64,000 nucleotides of DNA from Eleftheria terrae (GCF_030419005.1 NZ_CP106951.1:4712001-4776000); one strand, 5' to 3'; numbered from the stretch's first letter, positions 41,322 through 48,781 are shown. Translations and numbers: made by a program. Notes: a model not told the origin generated them from the sequence alone.

Positions 41322-42548
41322 CTACTGCGCTTCTACTGCGGAATTCGCTGTTGGGGCCTGCTCAGCAAGGGCTCGATTGACGGCCGCGAGGTTGCGTCCA
41401 CGGTCGGCCCTAGGAATGAATCCCGCATAGTCGCGCATCATCACCTGGATGCTGTGTCCGTGCTGTCGAGCGACCCACACGGGATCTGCGCCAGCCTGAA
41501 GCGCCAGGGTGACGCTGGTGTCACGGCACTCCTTGGGCGCTCGATACCGGACGCCGCACCGGCGCAGGGAAGCATTCCAGGCCCTCCACTGCAGCTGTTC
41601 ATCGTGCCATGGCTTCTCAGGCTGCCCTGGCGTCGCAAAGACCCGTCCATGCTTCTGCAGCTGCGTTCGCGCGCGCTGCCTTTCAAGGACCCGGGCGGCC
41701 CTCGCGTTCAGCTCGACCAGCCGCTCTACCGCCGTCTTCGTTCGCGCCTTGTCCCGACCAAGGACCCTTGCTTCCCGAACCAGCACGGTGAGCTGTCGTA
41801 GATCGACACTTTGCCAGCGCAGCGCCAACTGCTCACCGATGCGAAGGCCGGCGAAGCAGGAGAACTCGAACCAGTCAGCCATCTCGGGACTCTCGTGCTC
41901 CCGCAGGTCGGCGAGGATGACCTCGACTTCTTCCGCGCTCAGCGGATCAGGTAGAGCCGTTTGCACCTTTAGATTGTCGATACCGTCTGTTGGATTGCGG
42001 CAGCCAATTTCCTTGCAGGCCAACTCGAATACATGACGTAAAGGAATCATGATGTTGTTCTGCGATTTTCGGCTCAGTGCTTTAAGTACTTTGCCCGTGC
42101 TTTCATCCATGCGATCCGACGCCAATTCAGCAAGCCGCTTTAGCACCATCTCGTGCGTGATCTGCTGAGGGTGAAGAGTGCCCCAGGCCGAAGTCCAATA
42201 GGCGGCGAGATGCCGCTTATAGACTTCAAGGCTGGAATGCTCAAGACTGCGCGCTGCAAGCTCTGCCCAGGTTGTAGCCCAATCCGCGAAACTGCGACTC
42301 GCTGCGGGCGAGGTGTCGCCCTCAACCTTGCTTAAAAATCGGTAGTCCGGAAAGTACCGGGCGAGAATAAACGTGCCGAGTGCAATCTCTCTAACGATTT
42401 CTTCGCGTAGGCGCTTGGCGTGCTTCAAATTCGCTGCTGTCGGCTTGAGGGCGAGTGTTGGCCGCAACTCTCTCCCCTGCCAAGTGAAACGGACCTCAAT
42501 GCGATCGCCAGCTGGTTTTACGCCGCCAGTCTCTGACCTTCTGCCCAC
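41322..42548 (-). CDS. int: Phage tyrosine recombinase (integrase)
   Basis: A 408-aa integrase. The N-terminal arm-type DUF3596-like domain (GGVKPAGDRIEVRFTWQGRELRPTL) is followed by a core-binding domain (about 88-180) and the catalytic domain (about 210-390). Catalytic Arg I is in FAGLRIGEQLALRW. Box II reads KECRDTS, so Arg II is present while the usual His of HxxR is Lys. His III is in QHGHS and the nucleophile Tyr in MRDYAGF. GTG start at 42548 inside the xis gene (31-bp overlap). It would integrate at the adjacent tRNA-Ser. Confidence 0.94.
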   Translation of the reverse strand: MGRRSETGGVKPAGDRIEVRFTWQGRELRPTLALKPTAANLKHAKRLREEIVREIALGTFILARYFPDYRFLSKVEGDTSPAASRSFADWATTWAELAARSLEHSSLEVYKRHLAAYWTSAWGTLHPQQITHEMVLKRLAELASDRMDESTGKVLKALSRKSQNNIMIPLRHVFELACKEIGCRNPTDGIDNLKVQTALPDPLSAEEVEVILADLREHESPEMADWFEFSCFAGLRIGEQLALRWQSVDLRQLTVLVREARVLGRDKARTKTAVERLVELNARAARVLERQRARTQLQKHGRVFATPGQPEKPWHDEQLQWRAWNASLRRCGVRYRAPKECRDTSVTLALQAGADPVWVARQHGHSIQVMMRDYAGFIPRADRGRNLAAVNRALAEQAPTANSAVEAQ

Positions 42549-42736
42549 CGTTCGTATCCTTCCATGTCAATCAACACTGCACCATCGGGTGCGCGGATAT
42601 ATTCCTTTCCGAGCAGCCACACACCCCGCTTTACCTTAGTTTCGATCGCTTCGACGGAATAGCCGGTGCGAGCGGCAGCAAGCGGGATGCGGACATAACG
42701 GGAAGAGGAAATCGCAAATTGCGCATTCGACTTCAT
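42518..42736 (-). CDS. xis: Excisionase-like protein
   Basis: A 72-aa basic protein, RYVRIPLAAARTGYSVEAIETKVKRGVWLLGKEYIRAPDG, with the winged-helix pattern of phage excisionases (IP...TGY...AI..K..RG.W..G...AP.G). It would bend attachment-site DNA and steer integrase towards excision. Overlaps int by 31 bp, so the two are translationally coupled. ATG at 42736. Confidence 0.8.
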   Translation of the reverse strand: MKSNAQFAISSSRYVRIPLAAARTGYSVEAIETKVKRGVWLLGKEYIRAPDGAVLIDMEGYERWAEGQRLAA

Positions 42737-42757
42737 AGGATCAAGTCTCAGTAATGT

Positions 42758-43207
42758 TTATTCGGCGTGAGTTGGTTTGTAGGGGGCAGTGAGGGAACGA
42801 AGGGCGGTCTCCGACCAGCTGGCCGCGCTGACGGCCGTCGCGCGATCAACGATTCGTGATAGCCGGTCCATGACGATCACACCGGCCTTAGCTAGTTGAT
42901 ACTCCGGCCCGGTCAATCCAATGCGTCCTGTGCGGGCGTATCGGGCCAGCACGCATTCGACCAGGTGCAGCTGCTCGCGCATCTCGGCGGTACCGTGCTG
43001 CGTCGCCTCTGCGGCCTTCGACCAAGTAAGCACACCACCGAACCAGTCCCACAGCAAGCGCTCGTCGGCATGGCCTGTAACGAGTGCATCGAGGTTCAGG
43101 TGATGGACCAGGGAGAGGTCTCGCACTACGTCAGCCGCCAGCGATGGGCGCAGCCCGCGCGGCAGCCGTGGGGGGACCGGCCGGCGTCGGCAACGTTTCC
43201 GGCTCAT
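42758..43207 (-). CDS. Hypothetical phage protein (149 aa)
   Basis: Not recognised. The N-terminus is Arg/Pro-rich (MSRKRCRRRPVPPRLPRGL), then an alpha-helical body (HLNLDALVTGHADERLLWDWFGGVLTWSKAAEAT and later GLTGPEYQLAKAGVIVMDRL). No signal or membrane segment. Its start overlaps the preceding gene's stop by 4 bp (ATGA), so it belongs to the leftward early operon. Confidence 0.75.
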   Translation of the reverse strand: MSRKRCRRRPVPPRLPRGLRPSLAADVVRDLSLVHHLNLDALVTGHADERLLWDWFGGVLTWSKAAEATQHGTAEMREQLHLVECVLARYARTGRIGLTGPEYQLAKAGVIVMDRLSRIVDRATAVSAASWSETALRSLTAPYKPTHAE

Positions 43208-44214
43208 GCTTGCCCCCTCGCTGCCTTCAACAGAGCACTGCGGTACTGGCCGAAGGTCTGAAACGAAGCAGCATAGGCGTCGTCAGCGATCAGCCGCAGC
43301 AGCTGGGTCAGCTGGTTGGTGGACGTGTTGGTCCTTGGCGCCTGCGGAGCTGCGGCAAGCATGGCGCGGTAAGCCGGTGCCATCGTGGCCATGATCGCGG
43401 CTAGCGAATCAAGCGTAGCGCCGGGCACCAGGTCCAGAACCGATGCCTCCAGGACAATGCGAGCTGCCCGGCGGGCCATATCAAGATCGCTCGCCGTTGC
43501 GGCCGGCCACGCAGCCAACGCTGCCGCCGCGATGATCTCGGGCGTGGGCTCATTCGGTGCGAGTCGCCATCCGGGCGGCACCTCCGGCGCTTGCTGGGCA
43601 TTCAGCCGGCTCTGCTTCTCGCAGTTCTCGTGCAGGAGCTGCATGCGCGCCACCAGGGTGCGCAGCTTGGTTCCCTTCTGAGCGGTACCCGGGCCAACCG
43701 TGACGTCACACGGAAGCGGCCAGTCCATAGGGTCCGCCGGCAGTTGCGCGGCCTCGATCGTCTGCAGGGCGTTTGCCCAGGGACGGCAGCAGCTGCTGTG
43801 CTCTCCAACGTCCGCGCCGAAATGGTGGGCAATCGCGTTGGCCAGCTTGTCGGCCCAGTCGTGGTAGCTGTCTCGCGCCTGAATCGTCTGGTCCCACAGC
43901 TCATCATCGGTCGGACGCGGTGCGCTGTGCAGCGCGCGAGCTTTCAGTTCCGCTATTGCGTCAAGGATCGGCTCGGCGCCGCCGTCATCCGGATCAAGGC
44001 CAAGCGCTTCGTTGACAAGGCCGAGCGCATCGCACGCCGCTAGGAACATCCGTCGGTACTGTGCTTTCGTGGTGGTGTCGCCCTTGGTCTCCTGGGCGAC
44101 CTCTGCCAGCGTGCGAAGGAGGGCGGCCGCTTCCCTATAGCAAGGCAGCGGGCTGCCGGCGTTATCGATCTCCGTTGCAAGCCTGAGACTCTGCTTGATC
44201 TGGTAGCGGTTCAT
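43204..44214 (-). CDS. Modular hypothetical phage protein (336 aa)
   Basis: Not recognised as a whole. The middle (about 100-150: DQTIQARDSYHDWADKLANAIAHHFGADVGEHSS) resembles a segment I know from many phage early proteins, and the stretch PPGWRLAPNEPTPEIIAAAA is another recurrent phage module. The C-terminal ~25 residues form a separate helix. It looks assembled from short exchangeable blocks. ATGA overlaps with genes on both sides show it is translated as part of the ParB-containing operon. Confidence 0.72.
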   Translation of the reverse strand: MNRYQIKQSLRLATEIDNAGSPLPCYREAAALLRTLAEVAQETKGDTTTKAQYRRMFLAACDALGLVNEALGLDPDDGGAEPILDAIAELKARALHSAPRPTDDELWDQTIQARDSYHDWADKLANAIAHHFGADVGEHSSCCRPWANALQTIEAAQLPADPMDWPLPCDVTVGPGTAQKGTKLRTLVARMQLLHENCEKQSRLNAQQAPEVPPGWRLAPNEPTPEIIAAAALAAWPAATASDLDMARRAARIVLEASVLDLVPGATLDSLAAIMATMAPAYRAMLAAAPQAPRTNTSTNQLTQLLRLIADDAYAASFQTFGQYRSALLKAARGQA

Positions 44215-45938
44215 GCTTGCACCTCCGCTTCAGCGGTCAAGGCCCTGCTCTCAACATCAAGCATGAGCGTTTCAGGGGCGGGCTCTGCGGGTGCATCATC
44301 GTTGGCGCTGTCTGTCGCGCCGCCAGGTTCTACGCTTGTCTCGTGCCCGCTAGTCGGGTTGAGGACGTCCACGCCGTACCGCCGGGCCAGCTCCAGCTTT
44401 TCCGCTATGGTGTCCACCCGGCCGGCGGAGAAGGGGGCGGCATCAAGGGCCAGCATGACGACCAGCTTTCCCAGCTCGTCGGGCGACAGGCTTTGCAGCT
44501 TGCTCTGAAAGAGCTGCAACAGGTCTCCCCACTTGCAGCCGTCGAGTTCAGGCCAGCCGAACAGTTCAACCACCGCCGGCGGAACTTCGTCAGCTAGGGA
44601 GACAATCGCAGACGCGACCAGGCGCAGCTCATCTGCGGTTCGTGTTGTGGACCGCATGACACTTGCCATGATGGCCGCCTTCGTCTTCCGCCATCCTTCC
44701 TGGCCCGCCACGGCGCGCTCCTCGGGACTGGCGTGGGCGTCGTCGTTCTGCAGCTGGGCCGTCTCGTCGTCATCGTCGTCGGTCGAGCCGGCGATCAGTG
44801 CATCTGCCTCTGAGGCTCTGATGGCCTCGACCAGCTCGCCAGTGTGCGGGTGGACGACGTGAATGACTTCCGGTGCCTGGCCGCCACCTCTTTGGACCGC
44901 TTCGCGCCAGGTCACGCGGTGTTGCTGCGGCGGGTTGTCGGCTGAAGGCTCCCAGAATGCCGTGTCATCAAGGGAGCACGCCTTGGAGAGGTCGAACCCG
45001 AAGCCAGTCGGCATCAGCTCCTTAGCTGCATCGCCGTCGAGGACCGTGTGTCCCGCGGCGCGCATGGCCTCCACGCGCTGCGCCATGGTTGCGGCCTTCT
45101 TCGCAGCGAAGCAGTCGGGATCAGTGCAGACGTCTGGACCCATGTCGGCCAACAGTGTCGGCTCCGCATCGCTGCGCTTGGGACAGGCGTCGCAGGCCAG
45201 CACGCCGGGCACCAGCTCCAGCTTCAGCGTATCGAACGGGGCCGCCGTGAGCTTGAGCTGGTAGCGCTCGGCCAGGATCGACTTCGCACGGCGGACGCTG
45301 AGCGAGACGCGGCGCGACTCACCGTCGCTGCAATCGATGTAGGTCACCTCGTCCAGGGCTTTCGGCTGCAGGGGGTTCGGCACACGCGCCAGCTCCTGGC
45401 CGATCTCGGCACAGACCAGGCCCGACTGCACCGCCTCGCGCACATCGTCGTGAGCGGTGGCCAGCTTGAGCCGATTGAAGATGTAGCTGCGGCTCTTGCC
45501 CGTCTGCGACATCAGCACTTCAATGGATACGCCATGCTCCATGCGCAGGGTCTTGAAGCCGTCTGCTTCTTCCACGGCGCTGACATCCTCGCGCTGTAGG
45601 TTCTCGACAATCTGTGCCCGCTTCACGTCTTCGTCTGCCATGGACCGCACGATGGCGGGAATGACGGTCAGCCCGGCCAGGCGGGCGGCACGGCAGCGGC
45701 GATGGCCAAACACGATTTCGTGGGAGTGCTCGATGTCGCTCTGCTCCAACGGGCGGACCACGATAGGCTGCAGCACCGCGCCATGGGGCGGCTTCATGGT
45801 GTCGGCCAGTTCCTGCAGGGCGGCCTGGTTGAAGGTCCGTCGCGGGTTGAACGGCGATTCCCGAAGGGCATCAAGGGACAGCAGAACTGTGGATTCCATG
45901 CTCGGTGAATGAGAGGTAGAACGAGGGCGGCGGCTCAT
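44211..45938 (-). CDS. ParB/Spo0J-family protein of prophage
   Basis: A 575-aa protein. The ParB N-terminal nuclease/CTPase-like domain comes first (about 15-110: LDALRESPFNPRRTF, ELADTM, VFGHRRCRAARLAGLTVIPAIV), with ENLQREDVSAVEEADGF and an HTH (SIEVLMSQTGKSRSYIFNRLKL) after it. A Cys cluster (CDACPKRSD and VCTDPDCF, about 245-280) may bind zinc. The C-terminal 250 residues carry an acidic DDDDDE run and are otherwise unfamiliar. No ParA partner or parS repeats are visible nearby, so plasmid-like partition is not obvious; a role in phage replication or host DNA processing is possible. Confidence 0.85.
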   Translation of the reverse strand: MSRRPRSTSHSPSMESTVLLSLDALRESPFNPRRTFNQAALQELADTMKPPHGAVLQPIVVRPLEQSDIEHSHEIVFGHRRCRAARLAGLTVIPAIVRSMADEDVKRAQIVENLQREDVSAVEEADGFKTLRMEHGVSIEVLMSQTGKSRSYIFNRLKLATAHDDVREAVQSGLVCAEIGQELARVPNPLQPKALDEVTYIDCSDGESRRVSLSVRRAKSILAERYQLKLTAAPFDTLKLELVPGVLACDACPKRSDAEPTLLADMGPDVCTDPDCFAAKKAATMAQRVEAMRAAGHTVLDGDAAKELMPTGFGFDLSKACSLDDTAFWEPSADNPPQQHRVTWREAVQRGGGQAPEVIHVVHPHTGELVEAIRASEADALIAGSTDDDDDETAQLQNDDAHASPEERAVAGQEGWRKTKAAIMASVMRSTTRTADELRLVASAIVSLADEVPPAVVELFGWPELDGCKWGDLLQLFQSKLQSLSPDELGKLVVMLALDAAPFSAGRVDTIAEKLELARRYGVDVLNPTSGHETSVEPGGATDSANDDAPAEPAPETLMLDVESRALTAEAEVQA

Positions 45939-46387
45939 CGGGCGATCTCCTTGCGGCCGTCGCGGTACACCAGGCAGCCGCTGATGCGGCTGGGGTGTTT
46001 GCGGAAGTCAAAGGCGCCGGCCCGCATGCAAGGCTCGCGGGATGGGCTCACGCACGGTTGCAGCGTCCAAGACCGATCCCGCGGTGCGGCAGGCACACCG
46101 ACATAGGTGGACCGCTGCACGCTGGGAGCATGGCCCTCGGTGCGCGCAAGCAACTGGCGGCCGGTGTCGGTGATGCGTACCGATCCCGTGCAGGTAAGGC
46201 ACGCCGCGCGCAGTTCGTAGAGTCGGCGCAGAGCCTTGCCGACAATCTCGTTTTGAGCCTCCGGTGCTACCCCGGCTGCAGCAATCGGCTTCAGCTCACG
46301 AGGATGCATGGTGCCCGCGGCCGCCAGGGCGGACAGCACCAGGTGCGGCCGGGCGCCGGGCGTCAGGGTGGGAGTGTGGATGTCCAT
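45935..46387 (-). CDS. Hypothetical phage protein, possible winged-helix (150 aa)
   Basis: Not recognised by name. The N-terminal 80 residues (VLSALAAAGTMHPRELKPIAAAG, GKALRRLYELRAACLTCTG, ITDTGRQLLART) look like a winged-helix domain. The C-terminal part (AGAFDFRKHPSRISG, YRDGRKEI) matches a tail often seen in phage early proteins. Start ATG at 46387 with AAGGGGAGCC upstream; the stop overlaps the ParB start by 4 bp. Confidence 0.7.
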   Translation of the reverse strand: MDIHTPTLTPGARPHLVLSALAAAGTMHPRELKPIAAAGVAPEAQNEIVGKALRRLYELRAACLTCTGSVRITDTGRQLLARTEGHAPSVQRSTYVGVPAAPRDRSWTLQPCVSPSREPCMRAGAFDFRKHPSRISGCLVYRDGRKEIAR

Positions 46388-46388
46388 C

Positions 46389-47003
46389 TCAGTGGCTCCC
46401 CTTACGGCCGAGCCATCGCGCTGTGGCCTCATTGCGAGCGAAGTCCAGCTCGGCGTATCGGTCCATGAAGGCCTGGCGCCAGTCGGACGGCTCAAAGCGG
46501 GCGCGGCCCGCGTCGGCCAAGTTGGCCCAGGTCACGGCGTTGACGTTCTCGTGACCTGGCCAGGGCCGTGCACCGACCGGCAACAGGTCTCGGCGAGCAG
46601 TGGCAATCGCCATCCGGTCGGCTTGCTCGATCACGGCACGATGCGCGGCAGATGCTGCTGCGACGCCAAAGCACGCCCGCACCTGGGCAGCGAACCGGGA
46701 TTCGATGACGCGCCAGGCGTCGCCCAACTCAGCCCTGACGGGCTCAGCGATGTCTCCCAGCCAAGTGAGGTGCGCGGCGTGCAGCAATGCAGCGAGCTGG
46801 CCATGCACCGACAGGCGCAGCTCTCGTTCGCCGATCTCGGAGACCAGCAGAAGGTGTTCGGCGACGCTGTAAGGGCGAGTGGTGGCCCCGTTGAAGCGGT
46901 TGATGAGGCTCAGGTGATGCGCGATATCGCTGATGACCACCTGGGACGGGCGAGGGTCACGCAATTCGACTTCGTGACCTGCCAAGGTGTAGACCCAACT
47001 CAT
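46389..47003 (-). CDS. HD-hydrolase-family phage protein with altered HD motif
   Basis: A 204-aa protein of the YfbR-like HD superfamily common in phages: ISDIAHHLSLINRFNGATTRPYSVAEHLLLVS and LTWLGDIAEPVRAE. Members hydrolyse nucleotides or phosphates. The metal-binding His-Asp dyad (usually LLHDA) reads LLHAA here, with a further His next (AAH), so Asp is replaced by Ala and catalysis is doubtful unless compensated. ATG at 47003 with AGGAGACC upstream. Second gene of the leftward early operon. Confidence 0.82.
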   Translation of the reverse strand: MSWVYTLAGHEVELRDPRPSQVVISDIAHHLSLINRFNGATTRPYSVAEHLLLVSEIGERELRLSVHGQLAALLHAAHLTWLGDIAEPVRAELGDAWRVIESRFAAQVRACFGVAAASAAHRAVIEQADRMAIATARRDLLPVGARPWPGHENVNAVTWANLADAGRARFEPSDWRQAFMDRYAELDFARNEATARWLGRKGSH

Positions 47004-47018
47004 TGCGGTCTCCTGCGC

Positions 47019-47243
47019 TCAATGGCGGCTCGTGCAGATGCACGAGGCGTAGCGGCGGTCCGGGTACACCGCGTCGATGTAGTCGGCGAGGGCACGATGG
47101 CTCGCTGCGTGCGCCTCGAAGTTGAGCCGGCGGCCACCTGCTGTGCAGAGCGTTATTCGGAAGCAGTGATCGTTATCGGACGGGCGTGCTGCGCTGCGGC
47201 CGGCGGCGTACCGGGCGCCAGCAGTAAGGTGTTTGAGTTGCAT
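47019..47243 (-). CDS. Hypothetical protein, first gene of the leftward early operon (74 aa)
   Basis: Not recognised. A basic 74-aa protein (MQLKHLTAGARYAAGRSAA, then RITLCTAGGRRLNFEAHAA and DYIDAVYPDRRYASCICTS) with two Cys near the end. It begins about 25 nt behind the predicted PL start site, the position of N-type early regulators in lambda, but it shows no Arg-rich N-like motif. Confidence 0.65.
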   Translation of the reverse strand: MQLKHLTAGARYAAGRSAARPSDNDHCFRITLCTAGGRRLNFEAHAASHRALADYIDAVYPDRRYASCICTSRH

Positions 47244-47275
47244 CTCGATCCTCGGCAGTGGTTCTGTGGGGAGCG

Positions 47276-47304
47276 AGTATCACGAATGAGTTTGATTGAG
47301 TCAA
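47276..47304 (-). promoter_or_regulatory. Candidate PL promoter with flanking operator half-sites
   Basis: On the minus strand TTGACT (47304-47299), a 17-bp spacer and GATACT (47281-47276) fit sigma-70 (5/6 and 4/6). ATCACGA (47279-47285) overlaps the -10 and CGTGATT (47311-47317) lies upstream of the -35 in opposite orientation. The same half-site recurs around cI/cro, so the repressor probably silences this promoter. Confidence 0.6.
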
Positions 47305-47347
47305 CACTTACGTGATTGTTGTGATGAACGGGAGACGTGTTTGGGCG

Positions 47348-47373
47348 AAAAAAAACCGCCTGATAGGCGGCTT
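47348..47373 (-). terminator. Rho-independent terminator of the cI-82aa transcript
   Basis: Read on the minus strand: GCCGCC, loop TATCA, GGCGG, then eight T (A-run at 47348-47355). It lies 20 bp behind the 82-aa gene and separates the cI transcript from PL. Confidence 0.88.
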
Positions 47374-47392
47374 CGTCAATGCAAGGGCTGGG

Positions 47393-47641
47393 TCAAGAGT
47401 GGGCGTGAAGCAGCTGGCTCAGGCTGTCATCAAGTGCAGCCACCATGCCGCGGGCAAACGTTGGGTTTCGGTGAGCTTCGCCAGCGGCGCTGACGAAAAA
47501 TCGGCGGCGCCGGCACATAGCAGCGAAGGCGATGCCGATGACTTTCCCCTGCCGGGCCTCTTCCAGCAATTGCTCCAGCGCCTTCACCGTGTCATGCGAG
47601 TGGAGGTCACGAACCAAGGTGAACGGAGGGCGGCGCTTCAT
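47393..47641 (-). CDS. Hypothetical protein coupled to the repressor (82 aa)
   Basis: Not recognised. The 82-aa sequence (MKRRPPFTLVRDLHSHDTV, a helix KALEQLLEEARQG, then VIGIAFAAMCRRRRFFVSAAGEA) has no signal peptide; one short hydrophobic strand. Its ATG overlaps the repressor stop (ATGA), and the terminator follows, so it is expressed with cI in lysogens. That is the rex-like position, where superinfection-exclusion or lysogenic-conversion genes occur. Function inferred from position only. Confidence 0.75.
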   Translation of the reverse strand: MKRRPPFTLVRDLHSHDTVKALEQLLEEARQGKVIGIAFAAMCRRRRFFVSAAGEAHRNPTFARGMVAALDDSLSQLLHAHS

Positions 47642-48486
47642 GGGGTCCCGCCTTTCGCACGGGTATAGCCTGGCGGGGCCGGCATCAGCTCACCCTCGTG
47701 GCCGCCTTCGTACTGGAAAACTCTGCCGGTGCTGCGCCTGTCCTGTGCCACGGGAGCATCTACTACGCGGCGATCCGGCCCGGTGTACTCCGGCAGGGCC
47801 ACGTAGTGCCTGATCTTCCTTGCGGGAATCGGATGAGCTACGTAGTACAGCCAGCTTACTTCCGACTCGTGGAAACTGTAGATTTCCGGCGCGTTGTAGC
47901 TTCCCAGACGGATGCCGCCGCGTCGTCCTAGCAAGCGCTTCAGCATCGTTTCGCCGCTGGCAAGGCGCACCAGCACGTCGTCTTCCAGCTCAGGTGCCAC
48001 GTTTGGTTCCACAAGGGCGAACTCGCGCGGCATATAACGAGGAATCATGCTGTCGCCCGTGATGCGGACGATGAAAGCATTTGGGTCGGTAGTCGCTACT
48101 TCGGCGTATTCATCGGTCGCTCCCACAGGGTAGTCGCCATCAGTCCATATGCGTTCCGGCAGACCTCCCTGCGTCTGTCCAACGACCCATACGGGCCGGA
48201 CGTTGCGAAGCCGGTACATCGGGAGGGGGGCGGGCTCCATCGTCGCCGGCGTAGGCTCTTCGGGCGTTCCGTCCTTGAGCCAGCGCGGCGATACATCGAG
48301 CGCCTCCGCGATCGCCAACAGCTCGCGCGGGACCCTACGCAGTCCCGCTTCGATGTTGCCAATGGTCGATTGCGAGACTCGCGCGACATCGGCCAGCTTC
48401 TGCTGGCTCCAGCCTTTGCGTTCTCGTGCCTCTTTGAGGCGGTCAGCAATCGTATTCACATGCGTGATTACGCCAGCAAGTTGCAT
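47638..48486 (-). CDS. CI-like phage repressor (HTH_XRE + S24 peptidase)
   Basis: A 282-aa repressor. Residues about 12-70 form an XRE HTH (RLKEARERKGWSQQKLADVARVSQSTIGNIEAG). The S24/LexA-like domain spans about 110-235, with nucleophile Ser in ITGDSMIPRYMP and general-base Lys in ASGETMLKRLL. The region where CI/LexA proteins carry the Ala-Gly cleavage pair reads VVGQTQGGLP, so a Gly-Gly bond would have to be cut. A ~50-aa tail follows. The start is uncertain: ATG 48486 lies within an operator and about 7 nt behind a -10-like TATCAC, suggesting a leaderless mRNA as in lambda cI; GTG 48459 is the alternative. Confidence 0.92.
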   Translation of the reverse strand: MQLAGVITHVNTIADRLKEARERKGWSQQKLADVARVSQSTIGNIEAGLRRVPRELLAIAEALDVSPRWLKDGTPEEPTPATMEPAPLPMYRLRNVRPVWVVGQTQGGLPERIWTDGDYPVGATDEYAEVATTDPNAFIVRITGDSMIPRYMPREFALVEPNVAPELEDDVLVRLASGETMLKRLLGRRGGIRLGSYNAPEIYSFHESEVSWLYYVAHPIPARKIRHYVALPEYTGPDRRVVDAPVAQDRRSTGRVFQYEGGHEGELMPAPPGYTRAKGGTP

Positions 48487-48535
48487 CACTTTGGTGATAG
48501 ATGCACAATCACGAACATGGTAACTTCCGTGATTG
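48462..48535. promoter_or_regulatory. Operator/promoter region PR-PRM of the prophage
   Basis: Contains four related elements: GCGTGATTACGC (48462-48473, palindrome inside the cI start region); ATCAC-TTTG-GTGAT (48485-48498); and CAATCACG (48506-48513) inverted against CGTGATTG (48528-48535), a perfect 8-bp dyad with 14-bp spacing. A rightward promoter TTGCAT-N17-CACAAT (48481-48509) would start about 23 nt before cro. A leftward TATCAC sits just before the cI ATG. The common half-site CGTGATT also flanks PL. Binding is inferred. Confidence 0.6.
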
Positions 48536-48538
48536 AGC

Positions 48539-48781
48539 ATGGCTTCTACTGCCCTTGAGCGAGCTATTACTGTGTGCGGCGGCTCTACCGCCCTTGCTTC
48601 AGCCATTGGTGTCGCGCCGAGTCTGCCGAGCATGTGGAAGCTCAGGCGCAAGGTGCCGGCCGAGCACTGCCCCGCAATCGAGCAGCTCACCCGAACCAAG
48701 GGCGGCGCCGTTCTGTGCGAAGAACTGCGCCCGGATGTCCCTTGGTCGGTCCTGCGCCGCCATGGCCAAAGCAGCGAGTGA
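48539..48781 (+). CDS. Cro-like YdaS-family DNA-binding protein
   Basis: An 80-aa HTH protein: ALERAITVCGGSTALASAIGVAPSLPSMWKLRRKVPAEHCPAIEQLTRT and CEELRPDVPWSVLR, the standard YdaS (Cro/CI-like) pattern. First gene of the rightward operon, divergent from the repressor, so it should act as Cro in the lytic switch. YdaS was once called an antitoxin, but no YdaT partner is present. ATG at 48539, 4 bp behind an operator half-site. Confidence 0.88.
   Translation: MASTALERAITVCGGSTALASAIGVAPSLPSMWKLRRKVPAEHCPAIEQLTRTKGGAVLCEELRPDVPWSVLRRHGQSSE

Noticed and set aside
48539..48781. YdaS as antitoxin of a toxin-antitoxin pair
   Set aside because: No YdaT or other toxin gene lies next to it; position and divergent repressor fit a Cro role.
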